From Paenibacillus profundus (GTDB lineage: Bacteria > Bacillota > Bacilli > Paenibacillales > Paenibacillaceae), in assembly GCF_021369635.1 (NCBI RefSeq), contig NZ_JAJNBZ010000038.1, positions 1 to 53,590 on the forward strand: DNA of 53,590 nt. Reading direction: 5' to 3'. The position numbers were made by a program, and so were the translations under genes. Of the stretch, positions 36,230 to 44,702 are shown in pieces. A model generated the notes under the pieces. That model saw nothing but the letters and a program-made list of their open reading frames with translations, did not search any database and was not told where the DNA came from. Within the stretch, counting starts at the first letter, position 1; every line of letters begins with the position of its first letter.

Positions 36230-36811
36230 TTATCCGAGCAACCCCCGGAATTCGAACTTAGCGGTTTCTTCGGCTATTTCAGATGGGGAATAGACGGACT
36301 TAAAATCAACCTCGTGCATCGGTCCGAACAACCATTTGGATAGCACGCCCGTAATTAAACAGACAAGAATGTTGGCCCGAAGCGACAGATCATTCGTACG
36401 GGGAAGCATCCCTAGCTCCATAGCCCGCTGAATGTTGTTCTTGAACGCTCCTTCGAACGCAATCCACGTTTGCGAGACAGCTTCCCGCACTGGAGGGTCG
36501 GCACCCTGGCCTTTCATGAGCAGCAAAGCCATCAGATCCCGGTCCCGGTCGGCGAATGTGAACAAATCCGTGAGCAGCCGTGCGGACGAACTGACCATAT
36601 CGTCTATCGTGCCTGCGTGCTTGCGGTAGCCTTGCTCAATCACCTTAATCAGTTTCTCTTTTCCGTCTTCGATTAATTCCAGCACGAGCTGTTCTTTGCT
36701 TTGAAAATACCAGTAGAACGTTCCTTGCGACACTCCTGCGGCTTTGACCACATCGGATATTTTAGTGCTGTGATATCCCTTGCAGGCAAATATCTTCAGA
36801 GCGGCGCTCAT
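36230..36811 (-). CDS. TetR/AcrR family transcriptional repressor
   Basis: At least 193 aa. Helix-turn-helix FACKGYHSTKISDVVKAAGVSQGTFYWYFQSKEQL at residues 8-42. The ATG at 36811 has no ribosome site and cuts into helix 1. In frame the coding sense continues 15 codons (AAAPKQDQERRHQL) to a CTG at 36856, 9 bases after GAGGGG, with a stop before it. Either CTG is the real start or one base was gained or lost after the ATG at about 36863, which is out of frame. First gene of the minus-strand operon; probably represses itself and the transporter genes. Confidence 0.87.
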   Translation of the reverse strand: MSAALKIFACKGYHSTKISDVVKAAGVSQGTFYWYFQSKEQLVLELIEDGKEKLIKVIEQGYRKHAGTIDDMVSSSARLLTDLFTFADRDRDLMALLLMKGQGADPPVREAVSQTWIAFEGAFKNNIQRAMELGMLPRTNDLSLRANILVCLITGVLSKWLFGPMHEVDFKSVYSPSEIAEETAKFEFRGLLG

Positions 36812-36875
36812 CAGTTGATGACGGCGCTCCTGATCTTGCTTTGGTGCGGCAGCCAGCTTCCATCGCCCCTCTCAC

Positions 36876-36895
36876 TTAACTGACGAGTCAGTTAA
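36876..36895 (-). promoter_or_regulatory. Palindromic operator of the TetR-type repressor
   Basis: TTAACTGACGAGTCAGTTAA, two perfect 9-base arms around a 2-base centre. It lies between the promoter and the repressor start, where binding would block transcription. Confidence 0.8.
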
Positions 36896-36914
36896 TGATA
36901 ATTCCGATGGGATT

Positions 36915-36943
36915 ACTATATTTTAAAGTTATCTTTGTGTCAA
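36915..36943 (-). promoter_or_regulatory. Strong sigma-A promoter of the tetR-ABC-peptidase operon
   Basis: On the minus strand TTGACA (36943-36938), exactly 17 bases, TATAGT (36920-36915). The operator begins 20 bases downstream. Confidence 0.8.
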
Positions 36944-37060
36944 GCCATATTTTTAAAAGTGTTGGACCATGCCTCGCACTTATCATGCGAAGCTTATACA
37001 GTCATTTCTGGACGAGATGAAAGAGCGAGTGCACAACTCAGTCTTAAGGGGGCAGATATC

Positions 37061-37486
37061 ATGAATGAAAAGTCTTAGTTACTTGATAAATTCAACGAAT
37101 GGAACCGTTTTGTTCTCCAAATTATAAATATGGAATGGCAAACACCAATTGATGGAGGAAAATGGACGATTCATGACATCGTCAGCCACATTATGCTGTG
37201 GGATAAATACTTTTATGAAGAAGCCATCTATCCAATCGCAAATGATAAACAAATGACGGTTAGTCATCTTGATTTTGATGCATTTAATAAAGAGGCAATC
37301 GAATATGGAAAAACGATAACAAAGGATGAATTAATCCAATTAACAACTCATTATCGCAATCTATTATTGGAAAGTGGGTTGATGCGTGAACTGAATGTTG
37401 ATAGGGTTGCTGCTGACATAGAAAGCTGGTGCTGTAAACGAACAGTCACCAGCTTTTTTGTGCCGAAACTTCAATATTTTCTGTAA
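37061..37486 (+). pseudogene. DinB-family protein, broken and truncated
   Basis: The N-terminal half of a DinB/YfiT-like four-helix protein is clear: LLDKFNEWNRFVLQ, then DGGKWTIHDIVSHIMLWDKY with the first metal-ligand His, FDAFNKEAIEYGKTITKDEL and TTHYRNLLLE. The likely start near 37061 is followed after five codons by an in-frame TAG. After about 37375 the sequence (MRELNVDRVAADIESWCCKR) no longer fits the family, and the C-terminal ligand region is gone. Non-functional. Confidence 0.65.
37424..37459 (+). terminator. Terminator inside the DinB-remnant tail
   Basis: Stem AGCTGGTG/CACCAGCT (37424-37431 with 37447-37454) followed by TTTTTT. It overlaps the end of the remnant frame, which shows that this tail is not original coding sequence. 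Confidence 0.75.
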
Positions 37487-37593
37487 AGGGAACCTTGCCC
37501 CGTTTTTGTCCTTCCCCATAGTTCTTCATCCGAAAGGGTAGTTTGAATCAGCTCGACAGGGACGCCTTCATCATTAATGATGGCAACAAATAA
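37471..37593 (-). pseudogene. Unidentified C-terminal gene fragment
   Basis: Minus-strand frame of 40 codons ending at 37471, reading FVAIINDEGVPVELIQTTLS then DEELWGRTKTGQGSLYRKY. It looks like genuine protein sequence, but it has an upstream in-frame stop and no start. Family not recognised. The rest of 37600-37813 holds no gene. Confidence 0.35.
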
Positions 37594-37813
37594 TCATCAA
37601 TCGGCTCATATGGCTTTGGTTGTTTTCATAGTTTGATGATTGTTGTATAATGGAAATGCATGTAGGGAACTAATGTTCGCAAAATGTTTTAGCAGCTTCG
37701 TTCGCAGGACTCTCGAAAACAACGCTAGAATTGGTATTATAAAATACATATCGGCATCACCAGTTGAAGCTCTGCTCTGACCAAGAGACTTCCCTAAGAA
37801 AGGCGGTTCGAAC

Positions 37814-38542
37814 ATGTATATTGTATCTCAACAGTTGACTCCCGTTCCGTCCGGTTTGATCCGTCAAGTCGAACAAGACATGCGGGTTGCTTTTCCCGAT
37901 GAATATAGCTGCTTTCTCCAAGAATACGGCGAAGGCACGTACAAAGGCTGGTTCAATATACAAGCGCCCGACCCTGAAGTATTGCGGCCGTTTGCCGAAT
38001 ATGGTCTGTGGGAGCATGATGAGACAAGCCCGATAACACAGGAACAGATTCGCCAATGCGTGGTCATCGGGACAACGATTGACGGCGATTTTCTTGCTGT
38101 GCATCCGCAGGTAGAGGGGATGGTGTGGCTGCCGAGACATTCCGAGACAATTGGGGTCATACCGTCCAGGGCTGCTTCCTATACGGACACGTTGGACCGA
38201 ATCTATCAAGAGACGTTCGACGATGACGAGTCTGTGCCGGCTTATTTTGAACCATGGAATGATACGAAAAAACATGCCTTTTTTCTGTTCACTCCCGAGA
38301 ACGACAGCAGCCTGACCTTGCGTGAACTGGGCAAACGCTGCCGGGACTTTTTCAAACCGGATCTGCTGATCGAAAATGAAAACATAGGTAAGGTCTTCAT
38401 ACGGGAACTGGGTGGCTACATCCGATTGAATTATGCCTACGGCCGGGAAGTTGCGGTTTTTTATGAAGAGGAAGCGGCTGAGCGGTTCCGGGAGATCGCC
38501 CATTTTCTGCTGCAAAATCATTGCCGCACCGCTCAATGGTGA
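37814..38542 (+). CDS. SMI1/KNR4 family protein (immunity-type)
   Basis: 242 aa, ATG preceded by AAAGGCGG. Residues ~10-150 follow the SMI1/KNR4 pattern: IRQVEQDMRVAFPDEYSCFLQEYGEGTYKGW, then VVIGTTIDGDFLAVHP and VWLPRHSETI. The remaining ~90 residues are an extra domain (DDDESVPAYFEPWNDTKKHAFF...). SMI1/KNR4 proteins in bacteria usually protect against polymorphic toxins (RHS, CdiA, WapA tips). First of several such genes on the plus strand; no toxin gene is next to it. Confidence 0.8.
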   Translation: MYIVSQQLTPVPSGLIRQVEQDMRVAFPDEYSCFLQEYGEGTYKGWFNIQAPDPEVLRPFAEYGLWEHDETSPITQEQIRQCVVIGTTIDGDFLAVHPQVEGMVWLPRHSETIGVIPSRAASYTDTLDRIYQETFDDDESVPAYFEPWNDTKKHAFFLFTPENDSSLTLRELGKRCRDFFKPDLLIENENIGKVFIRELGGYIRLNYAYGREVAVFYEEEAAERFREIAHFLLQNHCRTAQW

Positions 38543-38576
38543 GCTTACGAGGCCTTAAGGGAGGAAGCGCTTATCT

Positions 38577-39023
38577 ATGATGCATACTGAACTGGAAATC
38601 ACGAATATGATCTTCCGCACGCTCCGGCAAACGTCCATTTACGATGACTCCTATGAGAAAATGGTTACTCAGCCGTTTCAGTGTGATTATTATGGCGATC
38701 TTAGTCCATGTGTGAGGATCAAAGAACAAGAGTATGAGCTTGTTATGTATGAAAGAGGCGTGCAGATGCTAAGCAAAACCACGAAAAATGTGGATGACGT
38801 GCTCTATTGGATTTTGGAAGAGACTCTGAACACGATCGCCCATGTGAAGCTGTTGCGCAAATCTAAGGCGGACAATGTGAATACCCGCTTAACATACACC
38901 AAGGATATTGTTAATGAGCTGACAACCATGGTCAATCAGGCATTTCATGACATTGGCGGTATCTACGAGGAGTGGCACAAGGCTGGCAGACGGAATCAGT
39001 TGGAATCGAACCGTCCATTGTGA
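38577..39023 (+). CDS. Imm63-like immunity protein
   Basis: 148 aa. The central part VRIKEQEYELVMYERGVQML and VDDVLYWILEETLNTIAHVKL resembles the immunity protein 63 family, whose members carry a Y-E-R-G turn and a D-x-L-L-Y-W-I helix. No signal or membrane segment. It follows the SMI1 gene by 34 bases after GGGAGG and precedes two more likely immunity genes, so they may be one transcript. The Imm63 name is from memory of motifs, not a search. Confidence 0.55.
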   Translation: MMHTELEITNMIFRTLRQTSIYDDSYEKMVTQPFQCDYYGDLSPCVRIKEQEYELVMYERGVQMLSKTTKNVDDVLYWILEETLNTIAHVKLLRKSKADNVNTRLTYTKDIVNELTTMVNQAFHDIGGIYEEWHKAGRRNQLESNRPL

Positions 39024-39068
39024 AGCCGGAAAAGCACACGGTATGCTGAGATCCGAAGTGAGGGAGTT

Positions 39069-39476
39069 ATGATGAAGGTGGAGTCGCTAGATTATTTACT
39101 AGACACAATACACGGAGACCTTTTCTTTGAAAGAGTGTTTTCATCAGAATTAGATTGGGACGATCTGTTAGATAGACGCGACGCAGGTGAATTCGATGAG
39201 AACTGGACCGTGAACAATGAATTATTAAAAACAGTCGACGTCAAAATGTTTTCCGACTCCGAAATTGACCGTCTGCGGGAATTCGTATTTAAGAAAGTCT
39301 TCGCTATCACGCAACACTCCGAGCTGGCGGGCTACGTTTCAGATGATTTCGGTTTGATTGGAGAGGCTGTGCAAAGAAATGCCTTCCGTCCTTGGGTTAG
39401 AGGGTTGATGAATCATTATATAGAAGGAAAATTTCCGACATCTTCGAGAGAAGACGAGGATGAAACCCATGAATAG
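39069..39476 (+). CDS. Hypothetical acidic protein in the immunity gene cluster
   Basis: 135 aa, strongly acidic (SSELDWDDLLDRRDAGEFDENW). ATG at 39069 or 39072 after GAGGGAG. No family recognised. Size, acidity and place between an Imm63-like and an SMI1 gene suggest an immunity protein for a basic nuclease toxin; this is inference from context. Ends 10 bases before the next start. Confidence 0.6.
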   Translation: MMKVESLDYLLDTIHGDLFFERVFSSELDWDDLLDRRDAGEFDENWTVNNELLKTVDVKMFSDSEIDRLREFVFKKVFAITQHSELAGYVSDDFGLIGEAVQRNAFRPWVRGLMNHYIEGKFPTSSREDEDETHE

Positions 39477-39486
39477 AGGTGGCATA

Positions 39487-40497
39487 ATGGGCCAAGAACT
39501 AATGAAGCATTTCGAAAGAATCGAATTTACCCATTTCTGGGATGATTCTGATTACGCACTAGAGGAATATGTTGACGAACCGCCGACAGATGAGCTCATT
39601 GCTTCTATCGAGGAGGAACTCGGCTACAAGCTGCCGGCGTCTTATATTGCGATGATGAAGATACATAATGGCGGGATTCCGGTGAATACCTGCTTCCCGA
39701 CAGACGAAGCAACCTCTTGGGAGGTGGAATATATTTCCATTACAGGGATTATGGGAATTGGACGCGAGAAGCCGTATTCCTTAGGCGGGGAGTTCGGCAG
39801 CCTATTCATGATTGAAGAGTGGGGTTATCCCGACATCGGCGTTGTTATTTGCGACTGTCCTTCCGCCGGCCATGATGTGGTAATGCTCGATTATCGGGCA
39901 TGTGGCAGGGACGGGGAGCCTGCGGTAGTCCATGTCGATCAGGAACAAGATTATGCCATTACGTTTCTAGCTCCCAGCTTCGCCGCTTTTATTCAAGGGC
40001 TGGTGAATGAGGAGGAGTTCGATACTTCCGAGGAGGACAAGCAGGAGGACTTGCGGAGAGTAGCTCACGGTCAATTTTCACCGTTGCTGTCGGAATTATG
40101 CGCCAATGTTGTTGAAGTGGAGCATATAGAAGGTGTCATCCGGACGATATGCGCAGAAATCGTAGAAGAGAAGGGGCATTTTTCATTTCATGCAGATGAA
40201 CGGTCGATGTTGATGTACGATCTGCAATTTTGGCTGTATACGAAGGCGTATCCGCAGACTACCCGGGAGCAATACTTGGCCATATATGAGAAGATGATTG
40301 CTTTTGGCGGTGCATTTGGCACGGGAGGCTATGCGCCGGCTTTTATTACCGATTGGCTGGATGCTCGATTGCAGCAAGGCCAGATTACGGACAGCTACGG
40401 CATACTGAGGTTTACAGCATCAGCAGCGCAACAATTGATCGGGCGACTGATTGCCGTTGTTGTGGCTGATGTGCACGATGAATTCTCTCGAACCTGA
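39487..40497 (+). CDS. SMI1/KNR4 family protein with C-terminal extension
   Basis: 336 aa from the ATG at 39487, 6 bases after GAGGTGG. Residues 25-185 are a clear SMI1/KNR4 domain: PPTDELIASIEEELGYKLPASYIAMMKIHNGG, GEFGSLFMIEEWGYPDIGVVICDCPSAGHDVVMLDY, FLAPSFAAFIQGL. Residues 200-336 form a second helical domain of unknown kind. Together with its upstream neighbours it forms a four-gene immunity-type block. Confidence 0.87.
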   Translation: MGQELMKHFERIEFTHFWDDSDYALEEYVDEPPTDELIASIEEELGYKLPASYIAMMKIHNGGIPVNTCFPTDEATSWEVEYISITGIMGIGREKPYSLGGEFGSLFMIEEWGYPDIGVVICDCPSAGHDVVMLDYRACGRDGEPAVVHVDQEQDYAITFLAPSFAAFIQGLVNEEEFDTSEEDKQEDLRRVAHGQFSPLLSELCANVVEVEHIEGVIRTICAEIVEEKGHFSFHADERSMLMYDLQFWLYTKAYPQTTREQYLAIYEKMIAFGGAFGTGGYAPAFITDWLDARLQQGQITDSYGILRFTASAAQQLIGRLIAVVVADVHDEFSRT

Positions 40498-40552
40498 AAA
40501 CGGCAGTTTTCCCGCTTACAGTCGGGGGTGCCCGACAAGCCCGTTTTTTTCA
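40492..40552 (+). terminator. Terminator after the immunity block
   Basis: Outer pairing AAAACGG (40497-40503) with CCGTTTT (40541-40547) and an inner stem GTCGGG/CCCGAC (40521-40526 with 40531-40536), then TTTTT. Confidence 0.65.
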
Positions 40553-40707
40553 GTCAGGTGAACGTTGGGAAAGTCATTATGAGTCATGGTATCTGAATAG
40601 TCGGAACACGCGAAGGGCAAAGGCTTGGATCGGAGGGCGTAACTTATCGCATTCATTGACGATGGAGCGTGGCTAACACCCTTCGCACAGTGTTCTGATT
40701 ATCCTAT

Positions 40708-41256
40708 TCATACATCATGCCAAGTATGATGTAATGTAGTCTCCGAAATCGGATAGAAGGGGATGACTGCTTCATCGTTCCAGACAAAAAATAATTGATC
40801 CTCATTTCGAGCTACGGTGGCTTTACAGCCGTATCCTTCGTACGTCCCCATATAATTAGAATAAATTCTCTCATCGAGAGTATAGGATTGCGGACGAGGT
40901 GGAACAGATATTTGCTCCCCAAACCGTATCCCTGTTAATGACTCAGTAAGTTTGAACACGGGAACAAAATCATAATTCGTCAACATAATTACGGTAGTGT
41001 GGTCATCTGGGAAGCCGTAATTAAAAACATTGGATTGAAGGGCAAGGTCCATCGTCGTTTTCGATACTAATTTTTCAGAGTACAAAGCTTGATCCCATTT
41101 GTACAAAACGTCGACTGTTGAATACATGGCCCCTGCAGAGAAGCTGGAACTCATATCCATGTACTCGCACTGGATGAAATCTTCCCAATTGGAATGATAC
41201 GGCGAACTCATTTTGTTGATTACCTTTTTGTTGTTGTCGATTCTGGTGTTCTCCAT
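40708..41256 (-). pseudogene. Beta-lactamase-like serine hydrolase, truncated with internal deletion
   Basis: 182 residues matching the C-terminal half of class C beta-lactamase-related hydrolases: NWEDFIQCEYMDMSSSFSAG, MYSTVDVLYKWDQALYSEKL. A jump follows from LALQSNVFNYG directly to FPDDHTTVIMLTNYD. In intact relatives the H-S-G-G active-site region lies between these two, so about 50 residues are lost. The N-terminal half with the catalytic S-x-x-K is absent, and no ribosome site precedes it. Non-functional. Confidence 0.7.
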
Positions 41257-41344
41257 CCCGAGAGGTCGGGGCAGTTTAATTGAAAAGAGTATCTAAAAAA
41301 ACTATAATATATTTTTAAAATTAAACGGATTGGAGGAATTAAAA

Positions 41345-41671
41345 ATGAGTGGTATTGTAAAAACTCCTCAACCACCCTATTATGCCGTGATATTTACTTC
41401 ACAGCGAACTGATGGTGACAAAGGTTATGGAAAAATGGCAGAAAAAATGGAAGAATTAGCTTCTCAACAGAAAGGTTTTTTAGGTGTAGAAAGTGCTCGT
41501 GACAATGAATTGGGAATTACAGTTTCATATTGGGATTCTTTAGAGGCCATAAAGAATTGGAAAGAAAATTCAGCCCATAAAGTTGCACAAGAAAAAGGTA
41601 AAGCAGAGTGGTATACGAACTACTCAGTGAGGATTGCTAAAGTAGAGAGAGCTTACTCTTTTGAAACGTAA
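41345..41671 (+). CDS. Antibiotic biosynthesis monooxygenase (ABM)-type small protein
   Basis: 108 aa from the ATG at 41345, about 10 bases after GGAGG. Ferredoxin-like alpha-beta barrel of the ABM/YgiN group: YYAVIFTSQRTDGDKGY, ASQQKGFLGVESARDNELGITVSYWDSLEAIKNWKEN and HKVAQEKGKAEWYTNYSVRIAKVER. These dimeric proteins include quinol oxygenases and heme oxygenases; the substrate is unknown. AT-richer than its neighbours. Stands alone with its own terminator. Confidence 0.85.
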   Translation: MSGIVKTPQPPYYAVIFTSQRTDGDKGYGKMAEKMEELASQQKGFLGVESARDNELGITVSYWDSLEAIKNWKENSAHKVAQEKGKAEWYTNYSVRIAKVERAYSFET

Positions 41672-41733
41672 TTTTATCTTAAGCAAACGGGTAGCTTTAC
41701 TTAAATATTCGAAAGTCGAAGTAGTTAAAATAT

Positions 41734-41777
41734 AATAGACTTGGTTCTACTGAAAAAGAACCAAGCCTATTTTTTAT
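41734..41777 (+). terminator. Terminator of the ABM gene
   Basis: Stem with AATAG and CTTGGTTC pairing to GAACCAAG and CTATT (41734-41747 with 41758-41772), followed by TTTTTT. Confidence 0.88.
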
Positions 41778-41826
41778 TTCGGTGTAAATCAACATTAAAG
41801 TTTAACAGAGCCATTCTATTAAACAC

Positions 41827-41850
41827 AAAAACACCGGCATTAGCCGGTGT
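41827..41850 (-). terminator. Terminator of the M48 peptidase gene
   Basis: Perfect stem ACACCGGC/GCCGGTGT (41831-41838 with 41843-41850); read on the minus strand it is followed by TTTTGTG. It lies 60 bases past the minus-strand stop. Confidence 0.75.
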
Positions 41851-41910
41851 AAGCTTGTTGAGTGAATTTCCGTTTCTGTCTATGTCGACTTAAAGAGCTT
41901 GGAGGCTTCA

Positions 41911-43008
41911 TCAAAATGTCGCCCGAATATCATCCAACAGATAGCGCTGGCTCAATTTCTCCAATCGCGCGAACTCTTCCTCCAGTTGACTTTTCAGTTT
42001 ACTGTCAGGCACATATTGGGGCGTCAGTACCTGATGCTGCTGCAGACTGAGTATTCTGTACTGGGTCGGAGGGTGAGTGGAGTCCAGTTGAACAGCGATG
42101 GAATCGCGAATTCGTTGTATTCGCTTCTGCTCGCTTGCAGGTACGTGCTCCATCTTTTGCCGGAATTCCCCGAACAAATCCGAAGCATAGCGATATCGAG
42201 CCACTCGCTCTGCCGTCAACCAGAACACAGGAGCGAAGTGTAGCTTGCTCAAGGCAGAGCTAGCGGCATCTGTTCCCGCGACCTGACCAGCAACTCTGTC
42301 AGCCAAATACTCGGCTCGTTGGCTCTCATCCCAGACCGCTGCACCTAGAAAGTAATACAGGATGAAAATGAGATTAGCCAGCTGCAGTTGGGCATAACGA
42401 ATCGGAGTGGAGAGCGGTCCGAGCTTTTCGTCCTCTTCGCAGTATGGAAGCACAAACTCGTACCAGGAAGCCATAATATACATCGCAGACCCGATAAACC
42501 ATGTGCGGGTAACATCCTTATGCGCATGATGAGCGGTTTCGTGGGCGAGTATAGCGATTTTCTCAGGCAGATTCAACGCGGAAAACAAAGGCACCCCAAT
42601 CCCGATTACCTTGGTTTTGCGTCGGGTGATCATTGTAAAATACGCATTAAATGAATTATCCATTCGAATCACGTCGATGGGCGGCGCTTGAACGGCTGCA
42701 GCAATGTCATCCAGCAGGCGGTACAGTCCAGGATATTCATCCCGTCGTAAAGGCTGGCCCGAATGCTTCCGCCTGTAGGGCAGCATGAGTACGATGAAAA
42801 TGAGAAACAGGACGAAGGCAAGCTGGGTAAACATTAACGAGTTGCTATAAAAAAACCAATTAACCGCAACAATCGGTATGCTGAAGGTAGCCGCATGGAT
42901 CAGTCCGGCTAACAGATAGGCGAATGCTTTGCTCCAGGTAAAGGGGTACGCGATCCGATCGGTTTGCAAATTCTCCTCAAGCAATTGATGTGACTTTTTG
43001 ATACCCAT
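41911..43008 (-). CDS. M48 family metallopeptidase, membrane-bound (HtpX-like)
   Basis: 365 aa as an open frame from the ATG at 43008. Two membrane helices near residues 28-48 and 55-76. Zinc site HETAHH at residues 156-161, with the third ligand Glu in DESQRAEYLADRVAG. Two more hydrophobic segments lie between. The C-terminal RDSIAVQLDSTHPPTQYRI is the usual M48 ending. The reading frame is homologous-looking well upstream: a 52-codon extension with a zinc ribbon, interrupted by TAG (separate entry). Translation from 43008 lacks a ribosome site, so expression is doubtful. Probable role: membrane protein quality control. Confidence 0.8.
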   Translation of the reverse strand: MGIKKSHQLLEENLQTDRIAYPFTWSKAFAYLLAGLIHAATFSIPIVAVNWFFYSNSLMFTQLAFVLFLIFIVLMLPYRRKHSGQPLRRDEYPGLYRLLDDIAAAVQAPPIDVIRMDNSFNAYFTMITRRKTKVIGIGVPLFSALNLPEKIAILAHETAHHAHKDVTRTWFIGSAMYIMASWYEFVLPYCEEDEKLGPLSTPIRYAQLQLANLIFILYYFLGAAVWDESQRAEYLADRVAGQVAGTDAASSALSKLHFAPVFWLTAERVARYRYASDLFGEFRQKMEHVPASEQKRIQRIRDSIAVQLDSTHPPTQYRILSLQQHQVLTPQYVPDSKLKSQLEEEFARLEKLSQRYLLDDIRATF

Positions 43009-43164
43009 GCGAAAGTTAATCCGATCAAAGAGGGCGAGCGAAGATACATGCCTCCAATTCGGATCGATGTTCCAATTGCATTCCTCGCACTAGGTTACGT
43101 ACCCCGGCACGACTTCCATTCGGTGCTCGCATTCGGGACAGGATTCCGTCGTATGGTTTGTCAT
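43009..43164 (-). pseudogene. N-terminal zinc ribbon of the M48 protein, cut by a TAG codon
   Basis: In frame with the peptidase, an ATG at 43164 follows GGAG by 7 bases. It encodes MTNHTTESCPECEHRMEVVP, then GYVT, TAG (43090-43092), CEECNWNIDPNWRHVSSLAL. The two CxxC pairs (CPEC, CEEC) make a zinc ribbon with the stop just before the second pair. A single base change (for example TGG to TAG) explains it. The intact gene would run 43164 to 41911, 417 residues. Confidence 0.75.
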
Positions 43165-43330
43165 TTTTCCACTCCATAATGATGAATTAATAGAAGCATG
43201 CTGTTCCCTTATTATTTATCGGTAAAAGACACCAAAGGAAAAGGGTTGTCCTGCATTGGGTGATTATTGGCTTAAAGATGTGGTATTCTTTGTAGTAAGT
43301 CAGCATGTATCGAGAGAGGAGCTGCAAGCG

Positions 43331-44491
43331 ATGAGCGAAGAGAGAGAAGAATGGTTAGACTTGGATGATGAGAAAATTGAGGATCCTGGACATTTCCTGC
43401 TGCACCGCGGGATGAGAGGGATTTTTGAGGCGGAGGAGATCGTAGAGGGAGATCGGATAGTTATTCCGGAATGGGAGCTCACGATTCGTCCTCATGTGGC
43501 AAGATGGTCAGATCAATCCGTTATGCTTCAGTTTCAATTGAGTTCTCCGAAATGGGATCGCGATATATTCGAAACCTCGGCAGGCATTGGCAGCAGCTTA
43601 AAAAATGCCCTTGGCATGGCAATCGGCGGTTTTGCATTTTCGTTAATGGAGGGTATCGCATCAATGGAGCAAGATAGGGAACCTGACCAGCTCCACACGA
43701 CATACGGGAACACTGTACATAATTGGAAGGTTTATAAAAGTAATATCGTTGGTCTGGGCGAGTCATCAGATGAGATGCGTGAAACCCCATATTGGGAAGC
43801 GCTCAAGGATGAGATTGCGAAACGGGTTGGCAACCAGAAGCTTTGTTATATTAAAATCTATGGTGCTAAAAATGGTGACGATATTACCGGCGAATGCCGC
43901 ATTAATGATATTCCAAGCCCTGAGCTGGGCAATATTGTAGCAGAAATGGTAAGCAAGTGGCAGGTAGAAGAATTTGCCTCACAAAAGCAATTTATTTTTT
44001 TGCAGCAGTCTGAGGAGACGTACACACCGTATCCATATGAAGCCGGGCACATTGCTGCTGCTACTCGGACAGCTGTTCACATGTTCATGGAGTGTGACAC
44101 GCAGGAGCGGTATGACGAATTTCCGGAGAGATTAGCTGAGCGCTTGCAGGATACTAACTTAGCGGAGGAGCTGTATTCTTTTTTACCTGAAATTTGTGCA
44201 GAGCATGCCTTCGAGAAGCTTACATATACCGAGGAAATGTCGATGCTTAAGGGCGAGGAGTCCTTTAGTATTTATCGGACTCAGCTTGCCAGCTATTATC
44301 TAATTTATGATGCTTTGTTTGAGGGCTTTCGTACGGAGCAATTTGATGATGAGGTATATAAGCAATACATCGGTGTCAGTTCAATATACAGTGTTATTTG
44401 CAATGCCAGAGAGCAGGGAGCGGATTTGGAGGAAAATGGCGGCGTGCTGACGCTTTCCTTTGCGATGTCAGACCATTATCAGTTTAGATGA
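43331..44491 (+). CDS. DUF6348-like protein (possible immunity protein)
   Basis: 386 aa from the ATG at 43331, 9 bases after AGAGGAG; a TTG at 43256 would add 25 residues (LGDYWLKDVVFFVVSQHVSREELQA) with a weaker site. Around residues 65-125 the pattern VARWSDQSVMLQFQLSSPKWDRDIFETSAGIGSSLKNALGMAIGGFAFS fits the DUF6348 family seen among polymorphic-toxin immunity genes. Later parts (YWEALKDEIAKRVGNQKLCYIKIYGAKNGDDI) are also family-like. Cytosolic. Divergent from the M48 gene, with which it shares a short intergenic region. Confidence 0.65.
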   Translation: MSEEREEWLDLDDEKIEDPGHFLLHRGMRGIFEAEEIVEGDRIVIPEWELTIRPHVARWSDQSVMLQFQLSSPKWDRDIFETSAGIGSSLKNALGMAIGGFAFSLMEGIASMEQDREPDQLHTTYGNTVHNWKVYKSNIVGLGESSDEMRETPYWEALKDEIAKRVGNQKLCYIKIYGAKNGDDITGECRINDIPSPELGNIVAEMVSKWQVEEFASQKQFIFLQQSEETYTPYPYEAGHIAAATRTAVHMFMECDTQERYDEFPERLAERLQDTNLAEELYSFLPEICAEHAFEKLTYTEEMSMLKGEESFSIYRTQLASYYLIYDALFEGFRTEQFDDEVYKQYIGVSSIYSVICNAREQGADLEENGGVLTLSFAMSDHYQFR

Positions 44492-44518
44492 ACAAGGGAT
44501 GCGCGCGCATCCATCATG

Positions 44519-44556
44519 ATAGAAACTTCTGTCTTCGGTAATGGCAGGAGTTTTTT
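44519..44556 (+). terminator. Terminator of the DUF6348-like gene
   Basis: Imperfect stem GAAACTTCTGTC against GGCAGGAGTTTTTT, with a seven-T tail, 30 bases after the stop. Confidence 0.75.
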
Positions 44557-44649
44557 TCATGGAAATAAAGGTTGAAGCGGGTATAAAGTTGAGCACGGAT
44601 AAAGCCGATAAAATCGTAGCATCTCGACGAAGAAGCAAGCATACCGCGC

Positions 44650-44692
44650 ACAAAGGGGGTCAAACGGACAATAGCCCGCTAACCCCCTTTTG
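44650..44692 (-). terminator. Hairpin after the HAD phosphatase gene
   Basis: Perfect stem AAAGGGGGT/ACCCCCTTT with a 21-base loop, just past the minus-strand stop codon at 44703. The minus-strand tail TGTG is not a T run, so strength is uncertain. Confidence 0.5.
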
Positions 44693-44702
44693 CCATATAA
44701 AC

